From Chloroflexia bacterium (GTDB lineage: Bacteria; Chloroflexota; Chloroflexia; DTKN01), in NCBI GenBank assembly GCA_016928715.1, contig JAFGKG010000004.1, positions 1 through 55,742 on the forward strand: a DNA stretch of 55,742 nt, read 5' to 3'. Each line of letters begins with the position of its first letter. Position 1 is the first letter of the stretch. Made by a program: the position numbers and the translations under genes. The notes under the pieces are model-generated. The model was given only the letters and a program-made list of their open reading frames with translations. It ran no database searches and had not been told where the DNA came from. Below, one piece after another: positions 23,989-33,600 of this stretch.

Positions 23989-25870
23989 GAGGGGAGGTCG
24001 GGCAGTCGGCAATCCGCTGCACCCCACAGCCCGTGCACACGCCCAGGCGACAGTCGGGGGTGGTCTCACCGCGCAGGCCGCGCTGGTATTCCCGCCAAAG
24101 AAAGCTGTTCGCGACCCCGCAGGAGAGATGATCCCAGGGCAGGAGCTCGCTCTGGGAGCGTTCGCGCTGGGCATAAAAGGCCGGATCCAGGCCGGCCTGG
24201 CGAAAGGCGGTCCACCAGAGCTCGGCCTCAAAGTGCTCGTGCCAGGCGTCAAAGCGGGCCCCGGCCCGCCAGGCCTCCAGCAGGATCCCTGATAGGCGGC
24301 GATCGCCGCGGGCAAAGGCGGCCTCCAGGCGACTGGCGGCAATATCGTGCCAGGAAAATTCGATGAACCGGCTGCGCAGCGACTGCCGCAAAAAGCGCAC
24401 CTTTTCCTCCAGCGCTTGCGGATCGGCCTGCCCCAGCCACTGGAAAGGGGTGTGGGGTTTGGGCACCAAGTGGGAAATGCTGACAGCGATGCGGACGCGC
24501 CGGCCGGCGTGCTCTCGTCCGATGCGTTGGGCCTCGTGGACCATATCCACAATGCCCTGCAGGTCGGCCTCGGTCTCGCTGGGCAGGCCAATCATGAAAT
24601 AGAGCTTGACCCGGTGCCAACCACGGGAAAAAGCGGCCTCCAGGGTACGGCGAAAATCCTCCTCGGTCAGGCCTTTGTTAATGATATCGCGCAGGCGCTG
24701 CGTCCCCGCCTCCGGGGCAAAGGTCAGGCCGGTACGCCGCCGTTCGGCAATGATCTCGGCCAGGTCCACGGAAAAGGAATCCAGGCGCAGGGAGGGCAGC
24801 GACAGGGACAGCCCCAGCTCGCGATAGTCGTCGGCCAGGTCCTGCAGCAACTGGCGAATGTGCCTATAGTCGCTGGCGCTGAAGGAGAGCAGGGCGAGTT
24901 CTCCGTAGCCGGTGTGGGCCAGCAGTTCGGCGGCGGCGGCGCGCACCTCCTCCGGTGAGCGCTCCCGCACCGGGCGATAGATCATACCGGCCTGGCAGAA
25001 ACGGCAGCCCCGGCTGCAGCCCCGCTGGATCTCGACCACGGCCCGATCCTGCACGGAGGCCATGTGGGCCATGACTGGCCGGGTGACCGTGGGCGAGTCC
25101 ACCAGGTCGGCGATCAGACGTTTGCTCACACATTGGGGGATGTCCTCTCCCCGAGGCTGGACCGCCGCCAGCGTGCCATCTGGGTGATAGGTCACCTCGT
25201 AGAAACGGGGAACGTATATGCCTTGTAGCTGCGCTGCCCGGCGCAGGAATTGCTCCCGCGTCGCCCCGGCCTGGCGCGCCTCGATCAGCAGGCCTACCAG
25301 TTCCTCCAACACCTCCTCGCCTTCGCCCAGCACGAAAAGGTCGATGAAATCGGCCAGGGGTTCGGGGTGGTAGGCGGCGGATCCGCCGGCGATCACCAGG
25401 GGATGCGCGGCCTCACGCTCCTTCGCGAACAGGGGTAGGCCGGCCAGGTCCAGCATGTTCAGGACGTTGCTGTAGGTTAATTCGTAAGGCAGGCTGAAAC
25501 CAATCAGGTCAAATTCGCCCAGGGGGTGCCGGCTCTCCAGCCCGTAGAGGGGGATGCCATCCCGGCGCATGGCCGCTTCCATATCCGGCCAGGGGGCATA
25601 GACCCGTTCGGCCAGGACCCCCGGCAGGCGGTTCAGGCGATCGTAGAGAATCTGCAGGCCCAAATTGGCCATGCCGACGTCGTACAAGTCGGGATAAGCC
25701 AGGGCCACCCGGATCCGGGCGGCCGGCCAATCTGCCTGGCGGCTGTTCCACTCCCCCCCACTGTAGCGGGTCGGCCGCTGGACGGCCAACAGGTTGTGTT
25801 CCAGCCAGGCGGAAAGCGTTTCAGCATTCAAGCGATATTGTCCCTCGCTATGGATCACACGGAGTATCAT
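23960..25870 (-). CDS. B12-binding-like radical SAM protein (TIGR03960 family)
   Basis: This 636-residue enzyme matches the TIGR03960 type. The start carries LLAVQRPTRYSGGEWNS, followed by the B12-binding-like region DLYDVGMANLGLQILYD and IAGGSAAYHPEPLADF. The radical SAM cluster motif RGCSRGCRFCQAG binds the 4Fe-4S. A C-terminal extension ends with CRLGVCTGCGVQRIADC, six Cys that probably bind a second metal site. The reaction is not established. ATG 25870 is chosen because longer starts (to 25930) fall in a dispersed CCGTGCAATC-type repeat; no good ribosome site is seen, so the start is uncertain. It overlaps the ABC gene tail-to-tail by 29 bases. Confidence 0.88.
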   Translation of the reverse strand: MILRVIHSEGQYRLNAETLSAWLEHNLLAVQRPTRYSGGEWNSRQADWPAARIRVALAYPDLYDVGMANLGLQILYDRLNRLPGVLAERVYAPWPDMEAAMRRDGIPLYGLESRHPLGEFDLIGFSLPYELTYSNVLNMLDLAGLPLFAKEREAAHPLVIAGGSAAYHPEPLADFIDLFVLGEGEEVLEELVGLLIEARQAGATREQFLRRAAQLQGIYVPRFYEVTYHPDGTLAAVQPRGEDIPQCVSKRLIADLVDSPTVTRPVMAHMASVQDRAVVEIQRGCSRGCRFCQAGMIYRPVRERSPEEVRAAAAELLAHTGYGELALLSFSASDYRHIRQLLQDLADDYRELGLSLSLPSLRLDSFSVDLAEIIAERRRTGLTFAPEAGTQRLRDIINKGLTEEDFRRTLEAAFSRGWHRVKLYFMIGLPSETEADLQGIVDMVHEAQRIGREHAGRRVRIAVSISHLVPKPHTPFQWLGQADPQALEEKVRFLRQSLRSRFIEFSWHDIAASRLEAAFARGDRRLSGILLEAWRAGARFDAWHEHFEAELWWTAFRQAGLDPAFYAQRERSQSELLPWDHLSCGVANSFLWREYQRGLRGETTPDCRLGVCTGCGVQRIADCPTSPPSPAGAAGP

Positions 25871-25962
25871 GTATGCGACTGGCCCCAAACGGCAGGGAAA
25901 TTCGCGCCGCATCATCCGTGCAATCGGCAAAAAATCCGTGTCCTAGACCGCAGCAGCGCCGA

Positions 25963-26214
25963 TTAGTCGCGGAAGAACTCGAGAATTTTGTCTTCCTCCT
26001 CCCCTTCACCACCCCTCATTACCTCGACGATACTGACGCGGTGCCAGGGCAAAAAGAATTCGGTGGCCTCGCGGGCGATGTAGGGGATGGGCTTTCCATC
26101 CCGCTTGCGGGGGTTGGAAAACCAGAGAAAGTTATCCGTGGGATTGGGTAGTTCTTCCGCGTCGGCTAGGAAGGGTTCTTCCCCAAGTACGTGTACCAAG
26201 AGCAAATAGGCCAC
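25963..26214 (-). CDS. Small conserved-looking protein, last gene of the VWA-FHA operon
   Basis: An 83-residue acidic protein with no signal or membrane segment. It begins MAYLLLVHVLGEEPFLADAE and contains NPRKRDGKPIPYI and FFLPWHRVSIVEVM. I do not recognise a family. GGAGG stands five bases before its GTG start, 21 bases after the FHA stop, so it is expressed with the VWA and FHA genes. The FLPWHRVSIVEV strand could be an RNA/protein-contact SH3-like barrel (weak guess). Confidence 0.7.
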   Translation of the reverse strand: MAYLLLVHVLGEEPFLADAEELPNPTDNFLWFSNPRKRDGKPIPYIAREATEFFLPWHRVSIVEVMRGGEGEEEDKILEFFRD

Positions 26215-26235
26215 TAGCGCCTCCTTCCAGGGGCT

Positions 26236-26760
26236 TTAGGAAAGCTCGTCCATGATAACGCGCAGGACCATGTTCCCCAGACGGATCTCGTCGCCGCCCT
26301 CGAAAGGGGTAGGTGTGTGCGGCGGCAGGCGTTTTCGGTTGAGAAAGGTGCCGTTCATACTCTCCAGATCCTCCAGGTAGAACTCGTCCCCCCGGCGGAT
26401 GATCCGGGCATGGCGACGCGACACCCCAGCCATATAACCGTTATCCTGGGTCAGATCAACCTCGGGGAAAATGCCCCCGGCAGCGTCCCCCCTCCCGATC
26501 AGGATGACCTCGTCGATGGGGCAGGGGATGGTCCGACCGCTGTTCAGGACGAGTAGTCGCAGCTGCGCCAGGGTAATCTGTGCTGTAGTCAACTGATCCT
26601 CCGATTTTTTGGGGATGGGACCCGTGCCAGTCTTGTCCGTTGAACCAACGGCTTCTGCAGGGGATGATGCATCCTCTACTCCGACCAGGCTGGTTCCACA
26701 CTCGGGGCAGAGAATGGTCCCTTCGATCAGTTCACGCTTGCAATATGGACAAATCATCAT
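26236..26760 (-). CDS. Zinc-ribbon FHA-domain protein
   Basis: The 174-residue protein starts with a zinc ribbon (CPYCKRELIEGTILCPECG) and a flexible linker. An FHA domain fills the last ~95 residues, with IGRGDAAGGIFPEVDL, the phosphothreonine-contact region GVSRRHARIIRR, and the SMNGTFLNRKRL segment. It would bind phosphothreonine peptides. There is no kinase in the neighbourhood. It lies nine bases after the VWA stop, so the pair is co-transcribed. VWA and FHA genes side by side are common in secretion or signalling clusters, which supports a joint role. Confidence 0.88.
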   Translation of the reverse strand: MMICPYCKRELIEGTILCPECGTSLVGVEDASSPAEAVGSTDKTGTGPIPKKSEDQLTTAQITLAQLRLLVLNSGRTIPCPIDEVILIGRGDAAGGIFPEVDLTQDNGYMAGVSRRHARIIRRGDEFYLEDLESMNGTFLNRKRLPPHTPTPFEGGDEIRLGNMVLRVIMDELS

Positions 26761-26769
26761 AGTTTACGC

Positions 26770-28035
26770 TCACTCTTTGCGATCTCGCTCCCAGCGGCGT
26801 CCCAGGCGCTGGGTTCCATAGTGGACCTCTTTTTTGCCGCCTGCGGAAACACGGCCGGTCCGTTCCAGGTGCAGCGCTTCGCGCTCGATCGTCTCCGCCA
26901 GGCTGCTCTCCCCCATGTTGACCAGGCGGGTGGCGATCCGGCGCAGACGCCGGGTGGCCTGATCCACATTGCCCCGACGGGCTTCCCGCCAGGCGGACTC
27001 TTGCATGCGGTAGGCCATTAGCTTTTCCAGAGCCAGGAGCAGCTTGGAGGGCACTTGCATCCCGGAGGCCTGCTGTGGCCGAAAGGGCAGGGTGAGTTGA
27101 TCATGCACCCGTCGGCGGGCCGGCTCTCGCGGCAGGCGATAGGAAAGCTCTACCTGCAATAGATCGTGCTCGCCTCGCGGCAGCGGGGACACAATCATCT
27201 CGGCCAGGAACACCTGTGGCTCCCCGCCCATCCATTCCCCCAGGGGGACTAACCACTCGTGGGCCCGCTCTTCCCGTAGGGGCAGAGAGGTGACCTCCGG
27301 GCTGATCCGGAAGAACTGTTTGGCCTCAAGATCGGCTATGCCCTTGAGGCTCAGGACCATTTCTTGGGCCAGAATTCCCTGCAGCAGGCGCATTTCCTGC
27401 TGAAAGAGGCTGACGACGCTTTCGGCCCCGGAGATGTATTCGCTGCGGCTGTTTCCATGGGCCGCCATTGTGGAGAGCAGGTCTTCGTTCCAGTCGTCGC
27501 CCAGGCCTAGGGCTGTAATCCCCGCGCCCATCTGCTGGAGTTGGCGGGCCAATTCGACGCAGCGGTTGTCGTCGCCATAGGTCTGCCCATCCGTCAGCAG
27601 GATCAGCCGGCGCACCCCCGGAAAGGGACCCAGGCTGCGCATTTGTGTCAAGGCCTGCTCCATCGCCCGGGCCATCTCGGTGCCGCCGGAGGCCTCGATC
27701 TCGGTGACGTGCTCGCGCAGGGAGGCCGGGGCCCGCACCTGCTGGCGCGGTACCACTACTTGGGCCTGGTCGTTAAAGACCACCAGACAGAAATAGTCCT
27801 GCTGGGACATCTGGCTGACGATGTGACGGGCCGCCTCCTTGGCTTGGTAGAGGCGTTCCCCACGCATCGAGCTGCTGTTATCCAGGACTAGGCAGATATC
27901 CAGGGGCAGGCGTGTTTGGGCCCCCTGATCTCCATAGGAGAGGATCTCTACCAGCAGGTAGAGCAGTTGCTCCTCTTCGAGGGGGGGCAGGCTATCCCGG
28001 CTGGGCGTGCAGGCCAATTGGATGTCGTGTTGCAT
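26770..28035 (-). CDS. VWA-domain protein with intact MIDAS
   Basis: The 421-residue product has a von Willebrand A domain (about 35-215). Its MIDAS is complete: DNSSSM (DxSxS), Thr in SGGTEMARAM and Asp in LLTDGQTYGDD. A beta-rich C-terminal half follows, with GEHDLLQVELSYRLP. A helical end carries several Glu/Arg-rich heptads (MESAWREARRGNVDQATRRL-type). No signal peptide is present, so it is cytoplasmic. It is the first gene of VWA-FHA-83 aa. A minus-strand TATAAT at 28130-28135 lies about 100 bases before its ATG. Confidence 0.85.
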   Translation of the reverse strand: MQHDIQLACTPSRDSLPPLEEEQLLYLLVEILSYGDQGAQTRLPLDICLVLDNSSSMRGERLYQAKEAARHIVSQMSQQDYFCLVVFNDQAQVVVPRQQVRAPASLREHVTEIEASGGTEMARAMEQALTQMRSLGPFPGVRRLILLTDGQTYGDDNRCVELARQLQQMGAGITALGLGDDWNEDLLSTMAAHGNSRSEYISGAESVVSLFQQEMRLLQGILAQEMVLSLKGIADLEAKQFFRISPEVTSLPLREERAHEWLVPLGEWMGGEPQVFLAEMIVSPLPRGEHDLLQVELSYRLPREPARRRVHDQLTLPFRPQQASGMQVPSKLLLALEKLMAYRMQESAWREARRGNVDQATRRLRRIATRLVNMGESSLAETIEREALHLERTGRVSAGGKKEVHYGTQRLGRRWERDRKE

Positions 28036-28129
28036 GGAAGACTCCTAGATCTTCCGATCAGAGCAGCCTCCGCGGCCCCTAACGATCGTAGCTCCAATAA
28101 ATTTGCTCAAGCCGTATTTATTATAACGG

Positions 28130-28135
28130 CTCTCG
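28130..28135 (-). promoter_or_regulatory. -10 box TATAAT upstream of the VWA operon
   Basis: A perfect minus-strand TATAAT lies 95 bases before the VWA start. No matching -35 is seen at 16-18 bases, so support is partial. Confidence 0.4.
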
Positions 28136-28192
28136 GGCCATTTGTAAAGCGGCCCGGCAGGGTTCATTTGTGGAACAGGAGGCCCCCGCCAA

Positions 28193-28209
28193 CCTCGGCG
28201 CAGCCGAGG
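28193..28209 (-). terminator. Stem-loop after the CsoR/CstR-like gene
   Basis: CCTCGGC and GCCGAGG pair over a 3-base loop, extended by flanking CCCGCC/GGCGGG, five bases after the stop of the CsoR-like gene. There is no T-run. It may end that transcript before the VWA promoter. Confidence 0.4.
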
Positions 28210-28214
28210 CGGGT

Positions 28215-28484
28215 TCAGCGCATCCGCATCAACAGTTCCAGCAATCGCCGCAGGCGGACCCGGGACGGGGAGACCTCCTCTCCTTCCCCCAGGCAGTTCG
28301 GCAGGCAGGTTTCGATGTAACGGTCGATCAACTGCAGGGCGGTTTGGTCCAGCGCGGCCCGTACGGCCAAAAGTTGGGTCAGGATTTGGTCGCACTCTTT
28401 TTCTTCCTCGACCATCCGCAGCAGACCCCGCACCTGTCCCTCAATGCGCCGCAGACGTGTGACAAGCTTGCCTTTTGTTTCCAC
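28215..28484 (-). CDS. CsoR/FrmR/CstR-family repressor, Cys-Tyr-Cys variant
   Basis: The 89-residue helical protein has the family start RLRRIEGQVRGLLRMVEE and the first ligand Cys31 (ECDQILTQLLAVRAAL). In copper-sensing CsoR the next ligands are His at +25 and Cys at +29. Here position 56 is Tyr and Cys60 is kept (LIDRYIETC), followed by Cys64. Cys31/Cys60 without His is the arrangement I recall from CstR, the persulfide sensor, so sulfur or redox sensing is more likely than Cu(I). No sulfur or metal genes lie nearby; it could act elsewhere. A ribosome site is not obvious. Confidence 0.85.
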   Translation of the reverse strand: METKGKLVTRLRRIEGQVRGLLRMVEEEKECDQILTQLLAVRAALDQTALQLIDRYIETCLPNCLGEGEEVSPSRVRLRRLLELLMRMR

Positions 28485-28555
28485 TGCACTGCTCCGTCAA
28501 TAGACCCGTTCGTGCTGGTTAGGTTGGGCGCGGTTCCAGCGGCGGGTGGGGGTGA

Positions 28556-29338
28556 CTACTCGGTGGCCGCGCGCAGGGCGGCCGTACGCTGCACCAGGGG
28601 GAGAAATGCTTCCAACTGCAGGCTGGCCCCTCCGACCAGGGCCCCGTCAATCTCGGGCTGCTCCATGAACTCGTCAACGTTGGCCGGCTTGACGCTGCCG
28701 CCATACTGGATTCGCAGGGCCTCCGCCGCCTCTGGGCCGTACAGATCGCCAAAGAGTTGGCGCAGCCGGCCAATGATCCGGTTCGCGGTCGGTCCGTGGC
28801 AGGCCTTGCCGGTGCCGATGGCCCAGACGGGCTCGTAGGCAATGATCCCACCCAGGGCCAGGAAGCGTTGGCCGTCTACCCCCTTGAAGCCGGCCCGCAG
28901 TTGAGCCGCTACCACCGCCTCGGTTTCGCCCCGTTCGTTCTGTTCCAGTTTCTCGCCCACACAGAGGATGGGTGCCAAGTCGTGGGCCAAAAGCGTCCGC
29001 AGCTTGGCATTGATCAGCTGGTCGTCCTCACCAAACTGGTGGCGCCGCTCCGAGTGCCCAATGATTACGTAATCACAGAGCCCGGTCAGCATACGCGGGG
29101 CGATCTCGCCGGTGTAGGCCCCCTCCTCCAGGTAGACGTTCTGGGCCCCCAGACCCACGGCGCTGCCGCTCAACTCGCGGCGCACTGCATTCAGCGCGAT
29201 AAAGGGCGGGCACAGGGCGACCTCGACGCCCTGGATGGGGGCCACCGCCTGTACGACCTGGGCCGCCAGTTCGACCGCCTCTGGCACCGTCTTGTGACAT
29301 TTCCAGTTTCCCGCAATGATCGGCCTGCGTTTGCTCAT
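28556..29338 (-). CDS. tpiA: Triosephosphate isomerase
   Basis: The 260-residue protein is full length and has the catalytic trio of the family: Lys13 in AGNWKCHKT, His95 in IIGHSERR and Glu169 in AYEPVWAIGTGKA. The phosphate-binding GGSVKPANV and GALVGGASL are present. It interconverts dihydroxyacetone phosphate and glyceraldehyde 3-phosphate. It follows pgk by 27 bases with GGAGGG before the ATG, so the two are one operon. Confidence 0.97.
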   Translation of the reverse strand: MSKRRPIIAGNWKCHKTVPEAVELAAQVVQAVAPIQGVEVALCPPFIALNAVRRELSGSAVGLGAQNVYLEEGAYTGEIAPRMLTGLCDYVIIGHSERRHQFGEDDQLINAKLRTLLAHDLAPILCVGEKLEQNERGETEAVVAAQLRAGFKGVDGQRFLALGGIIAYEPVWAIGTGKACHGPTANRIIGRLRQLFGDLYGPEAAEALRIQYGGSVKPANVDEFMEQPEIDGALVGGASLQLEAFLPLVQRTAALRAATE

Positions 29339-29365
29339 GTTGCCCTCCTTGTGAGATGTCGATGC

Positions 29366-30553
29366 TCAATCCTGGCGCTCGTCCAGGGCTTCCACGCCTG
29401 GAAGCGGGCTGCCCTCCAAAAACTCTAGGCTGGCGCCGCCGCCGGTGGAGATGTGGTCGATGCGTTCCGCCAGGCCCATCTGTTGGATCGCTGCCACCGA
29501 ATCACCGCCCCCAACTACGCTAAAGGCGTCGCTGTCGGCGACCGCCTGGGCCACCGCTCGCGTGCCTTTGGCAAAGGGGGCGAACTCGAAAACGCCCATC
29601 GGCCCGTTCCAAAAGATCGTGCGCGCATCCTGCAGGGCTCGGCCGAATTCCTCCGCCGTGTGTGGGCCAATGTCCAGGATGCGCCAGCCGGCCGGCACCT
29701 CGTCCACGCCCACCGTCTTGAGGGCGGCCTCGGCGCTAAAGTCGTCGGCTACCACCACGTCCACTGGCAGCAGCAGGCGCAGCGCGCGCTGGCCGGCCTC
29801 GACGAGCAATGCCTGGGCCTCGACCACGGCCTCCTCCTCCACCAGCGATTCGGCGACATTGTGCCCCTGGGCCTGGAGGAACGTGTTGGCCATGCCCCCG
29901 CCGATCAACAGCGCATCGGCCGGGTCCAGCAGGTTGCGGATAACGCCGATCTTGTCCGAGATCTTGGCCCCACCCAAAATGACCACAAAGGGGTGCGCGG
30001 GTTCCTCCAGCACCCGGCCCAGGGTCTCTAGCTCGCGCTCCATCAGGAGGCCGGCCACGGCCGGCAGGTATTGGGTTACCCCCTCCGTGGAGGCGTGGGC
30101 GCGGTGGGCCGCGCCAAAGGCGTCATTGACATAGATCTCTCCCAGGGCGGCCAACTGGCGGGCCATGTCGGGGTCGTTCTTTTTCTCGCCCTCGTAAAAG
30201 CGGGTGTTCTCCAGCAGGATGACCTCCCCTGGCTGCATGGCCTCCACGGCCTCTTCCACCTCCGGGCCGAGGCAGTCCCGCAGCACCCGCACCGGGCCCT
30301 CCAAGAGTTCGCTCAGGCGCGCCCCCACCGGGGCCATGCGCAGTCCCTCGTCCACCTGGCCTTTGGGCCGGCCGAGGTGCGACATCAGGATCAGCGCCGC
30401 GCCCCGTTCCAACAGGTATTGGATCGTGGGCAGAGCGGCCCGGATCCGGGTGTCATCCGTCACTCGGCCCTCCTCCAGGGGCACGTTGAAATCCACCCGC
30501 ATCAATACGCGCTTGTTCTGCACCTCGATGTCACGGACTGTCTTTTTGCGCAT
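29366..30553 (-). CDS. pgk: Phosphoglycerate kinase
   Basis: The 395-residue protein has all PGK signatures: [23 protein letters not shown], the hinge region [24 protein letters not shown] and the nucleotide-binding GGGDSVAAI. It makes ATP from 1,3-bisphosphoglycerate. Start 30553 has GGAGG six bases upstream. It heads a pgk-tpiA operon; gap is absent from this window. Confidence 0.97.
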   Translation of the reverse strand: MRKKTVRDIEVQNKRVLMRVDFNVPLEEGRVTDDTRIRAALPTIQYLLERGAALILMSHLGRPKGQVDEGLRMAPVGARLSELLEGPVRVLRDCLGPEVEEAVEAMQPGEVILLENTRFYEGEKKNDPDMARQLAALGEIYVNDAFGAAHRAHASTEGVTQYLPAVAGLLMERELETLGRVLEEPAHPFVVILGGAKISDKIGVIRNLLDPADALLIGGGMANTFLQAQGHNVAESLVEEEAVVEAQALLVEAGQRALRLLLPVDVVVADDFSAEAALKTVGVDEVPAGWRILDIGPHTAEEFGRALQDARTIFWNGPMGVFEFAPFAKGTRAVAQAVADSDAFSVVGGGDSVAAIQQMGLAERIDHISTGGGASLEFLEGSPLPGVEALDERQD

Positions 30554-30610
30554 GTCTGCCTCCAAATGTGGTCTTGACTGTCTCAACATATAAAGTTGTC
30601 TGGCCCAGGG

Positions 30611-33600
30611 CTAGGGCAACTCGCCCGGCGTCGGCGGGTAGCGCGGAAAAAAGTCCGCGCTGCAGTCATCCGAATCCCGCTCCGGCGGCCGGCGCTCCAG
30701 GGAGTGTCCGGCCTCCACGCCGCCCGGATGGGGGATCAGGCCCGGGTACGTCCCGGTGCCATAGGCCAGCACGTCCACCGCCTGTTCGCTGACATCCATA
30801 AGGATGACCTTGTCCCCCGAGTTGCCCAGGGCAAAGCCAAATCCGTCCCAGGCGTCCACGGCGATCATGTTGGGCACGCCCGGATCATCGCGCGCCGGGT
30901 CCAAGAGGAACTCGAGGTCGGGGACGAAACCGCTGACGTCCTCGGCCTGGGCGGCGACGGTCAGCAGGCCCTGTGGCGGGATCGCCGTGCCCTCTGGAAA
31001 GGCGTAGCGGCCGCTGCCGTACTCGCCCAGGACGCTGGCATCGCCCAGGGTCCAGCCGGAGAGGTCCACCGCCTCCCCGGTGGGGTTGTACAGCTCGACC
31101 CATTCTTTGCCCACGTCCTCGCCGGCGACGTCGTACAAGACCTCGCTGACCAGCAGGTGCTGGGCCGGCCCCCGCCCCCCTTTTACCAGCAGCGGCAAAT
31201 AGATCTGGCCCGAACGGTACCAATCCTTCTCAAACATGGCCTCCAGGTAGTCATAGACCTCCAGCGAGCGCACCTGCACCACGACCTCGCGGTTGACCTT
31301 GTTGGAGGTCTCACTGCCGTTGAGACTGCCGATGTGGCTGTAGCCCTGCTCCCCCAGGCGCACCAGCACCAGCTTGTTGTGGATGCCATAGTCCGTGGGG
31401 TCGCCCAGGCGGGCCTGCAGGTCCAGGCCCTCCCGGCGGGCGATGTCGTTGACATAGCGTATGGTTTCCAGGTTGTCGGAGGGGTCAAAGTAGTCCTGCC
31501 CAAAGGCACCCGAGTTGAGCAGGATGCGCACCCGCGCCCCCCGGCGGGCGGCCTCGATATAGGCCTCCAGGCGCAGGTTGGGCGCGGGCGTGCTGTCCTC
31601 CAACAGGCCCCAGTGGCGGTACTCGTACATCTGCTCCACGTCCACGGCGGCGCCGGCGCCGGCCTGGGCCAGCAGACCCAGCAGGGCGTCGCTCTGGCGC
31701 AGGGCCGCCTCGGGCGCGGAGAAGAGTTCCCAGCCGATCTCGCCCGAGATGCGCAGCGGGGTGGGAAAATAGACCGTCGAGGTCGTCCCGCCCGTGCGGG
31801 TCAGCGGTTCAAAGCCGGGCGGGGGCGCGCCGTAGCCGTGGGGATTGTCCTCGGCCCAGCGGGTCAGGTCGTTGTGCTGGGCCGGGTCCCAGTCGGCGGC
31901 AAAGACCGCACCGAGCCAATCCACCACCGCCGGCGCGTCCGTGAGCAGCAGCACCCCCCGTGAGCCCCAGGTCCCGTCGCTCTTGTCGTCGTCGGGCAGG
32001 CCGCCGCCGGTGGGGTTCTGCGAGGAGAGTATGGCCCACTCCCCGTCGATGCGCATGAACTTGCTGTGTAAAAAGGTGTAGCGGTCGTAGAGGCGCAGGC
32101 TGTCCTCGTTGAACATGAACCAGCACTGCCCGCCGGCCGCCTCCAGTTCCTGGCAGGCCCACAGTTCCTGGTCGGCCAGGCCGCCGGCCGGTTCCCCTTC
32201 CAGCAGCACGACCACGTCCACGCCGGCCTGTGCCCGCGTAGCCAGGGCCTGGACCAGGCCATAGTGCTTGAGGTCGTAGAATTCGGCCTCAATGCTGACC
32301 TGCGCACCCTCGATGGCTTCCAGCAGGACCTCGGCCGCGTTGTCCGGGGCGATCGCGACCGTCAGCGAGGCCGCCTCGGTCAGCGACAGGGGCCAGAAAA
32401 AGAGTTCCAGGTCCCAACCGGGGTAGAGCGGGCGCCGGCCGTGGGCGGGATCGTTGGGGAACTGCCACCAATCGGCACGGGTGTTGCTGTCGGCCCCGGG
32501 CAGTCCGCTGTCCTCGTCCAGCGCGCGCTGCAGGATCTGGCCCCGGGCGGCAAAGTTGCCCGAGCCGCTGTAGGGCTGCAGTGCCGGCCCGGACCAGCCG
32601 GGGGTGTCTGTGTCGCCGTCCTCGTAGACGACCGTGTCCACGGGCAGGTTGGCGGCGTCGCGCAGCACGGCCTCGTCGCCATCGTCCGCGTAACCCGGCC
32701 AGGAGGCCAGTTCGTAATCGGGGGCGTAGCCAAAGGAGATGGCAAAGGCGGCCGCGTCGCCGGTCAGCCAGATCCGCTGGCGGGGGTTGAGCATAATGGC
32801 CGGCAGCTCCGCGCAGGAGCCCCCACTGCCGCTGTCGCAGATGCGCCAGCCCGCCAGGTCGGCCGGCCCGCTGCCCACGTTGACCAAGCGCATGGCCTCG
32901 TCGGGCTCTCCGGACTGGTAGCCATGGTAGAGCAGCGCCTCGATGAGCACCCGCGCCTGTCCGGTGACCACCACCGTGGTATGGCAGCGGGCCGCGTTGT
33001 TGATCATCTCGGTCTCGCTGGCCGTCGTGGTGGCCGAGAGCACGTTGGTCAGGGTGCCGGCGGCCGTCTCCTGCACCCAGCCGCTGAGGGTGATCTGCAC
33101 CTGGGTGGCAGTGGGGACGAGCCCCAGTTCCCAGGCCAGGCGGCCGGGAGCGGTCTGGCTGAAGGGCCGGCTGCTGGAGAGGGGCGTCACCCCGGCCGGC
33201 AGGCTGTCGGTCAGGCGCACGGCGGTGGCCGGCAGCGTGCCCACGTTGCTGATGTGCAGGGTGTACTGGATGGGGCTGTCCGGCGTCACCGTTAGGGGGC
33301 CGCTTTTGTGCAGGGCCAGGTCGGCGGCCGGCGGGGGTGGGTAGGAAGCCGAGTTCAACTGTTTGGGGGTGCCGTTGAGCGGGTCCTGGTTGGCGTCCTG
33401 GCCGTTGTGGTGGACCATGTCGTTGCTGGCCCAGTTGGCGTCGTCGCCGGGCTGCAGGGGGTCCACCCGCTCCATCGTGCGGCGGTTCTCGTCTTTGGTG
33501 CCGGCCGGCCAGCCGCCGCCGGTGGCGTTGGCCGTGTCCACCACCTGGCCCAGGGCGTTGCTCAGGGTCAGGGGCTCGCCCTCGTTGGAGAGGTTGCCGT

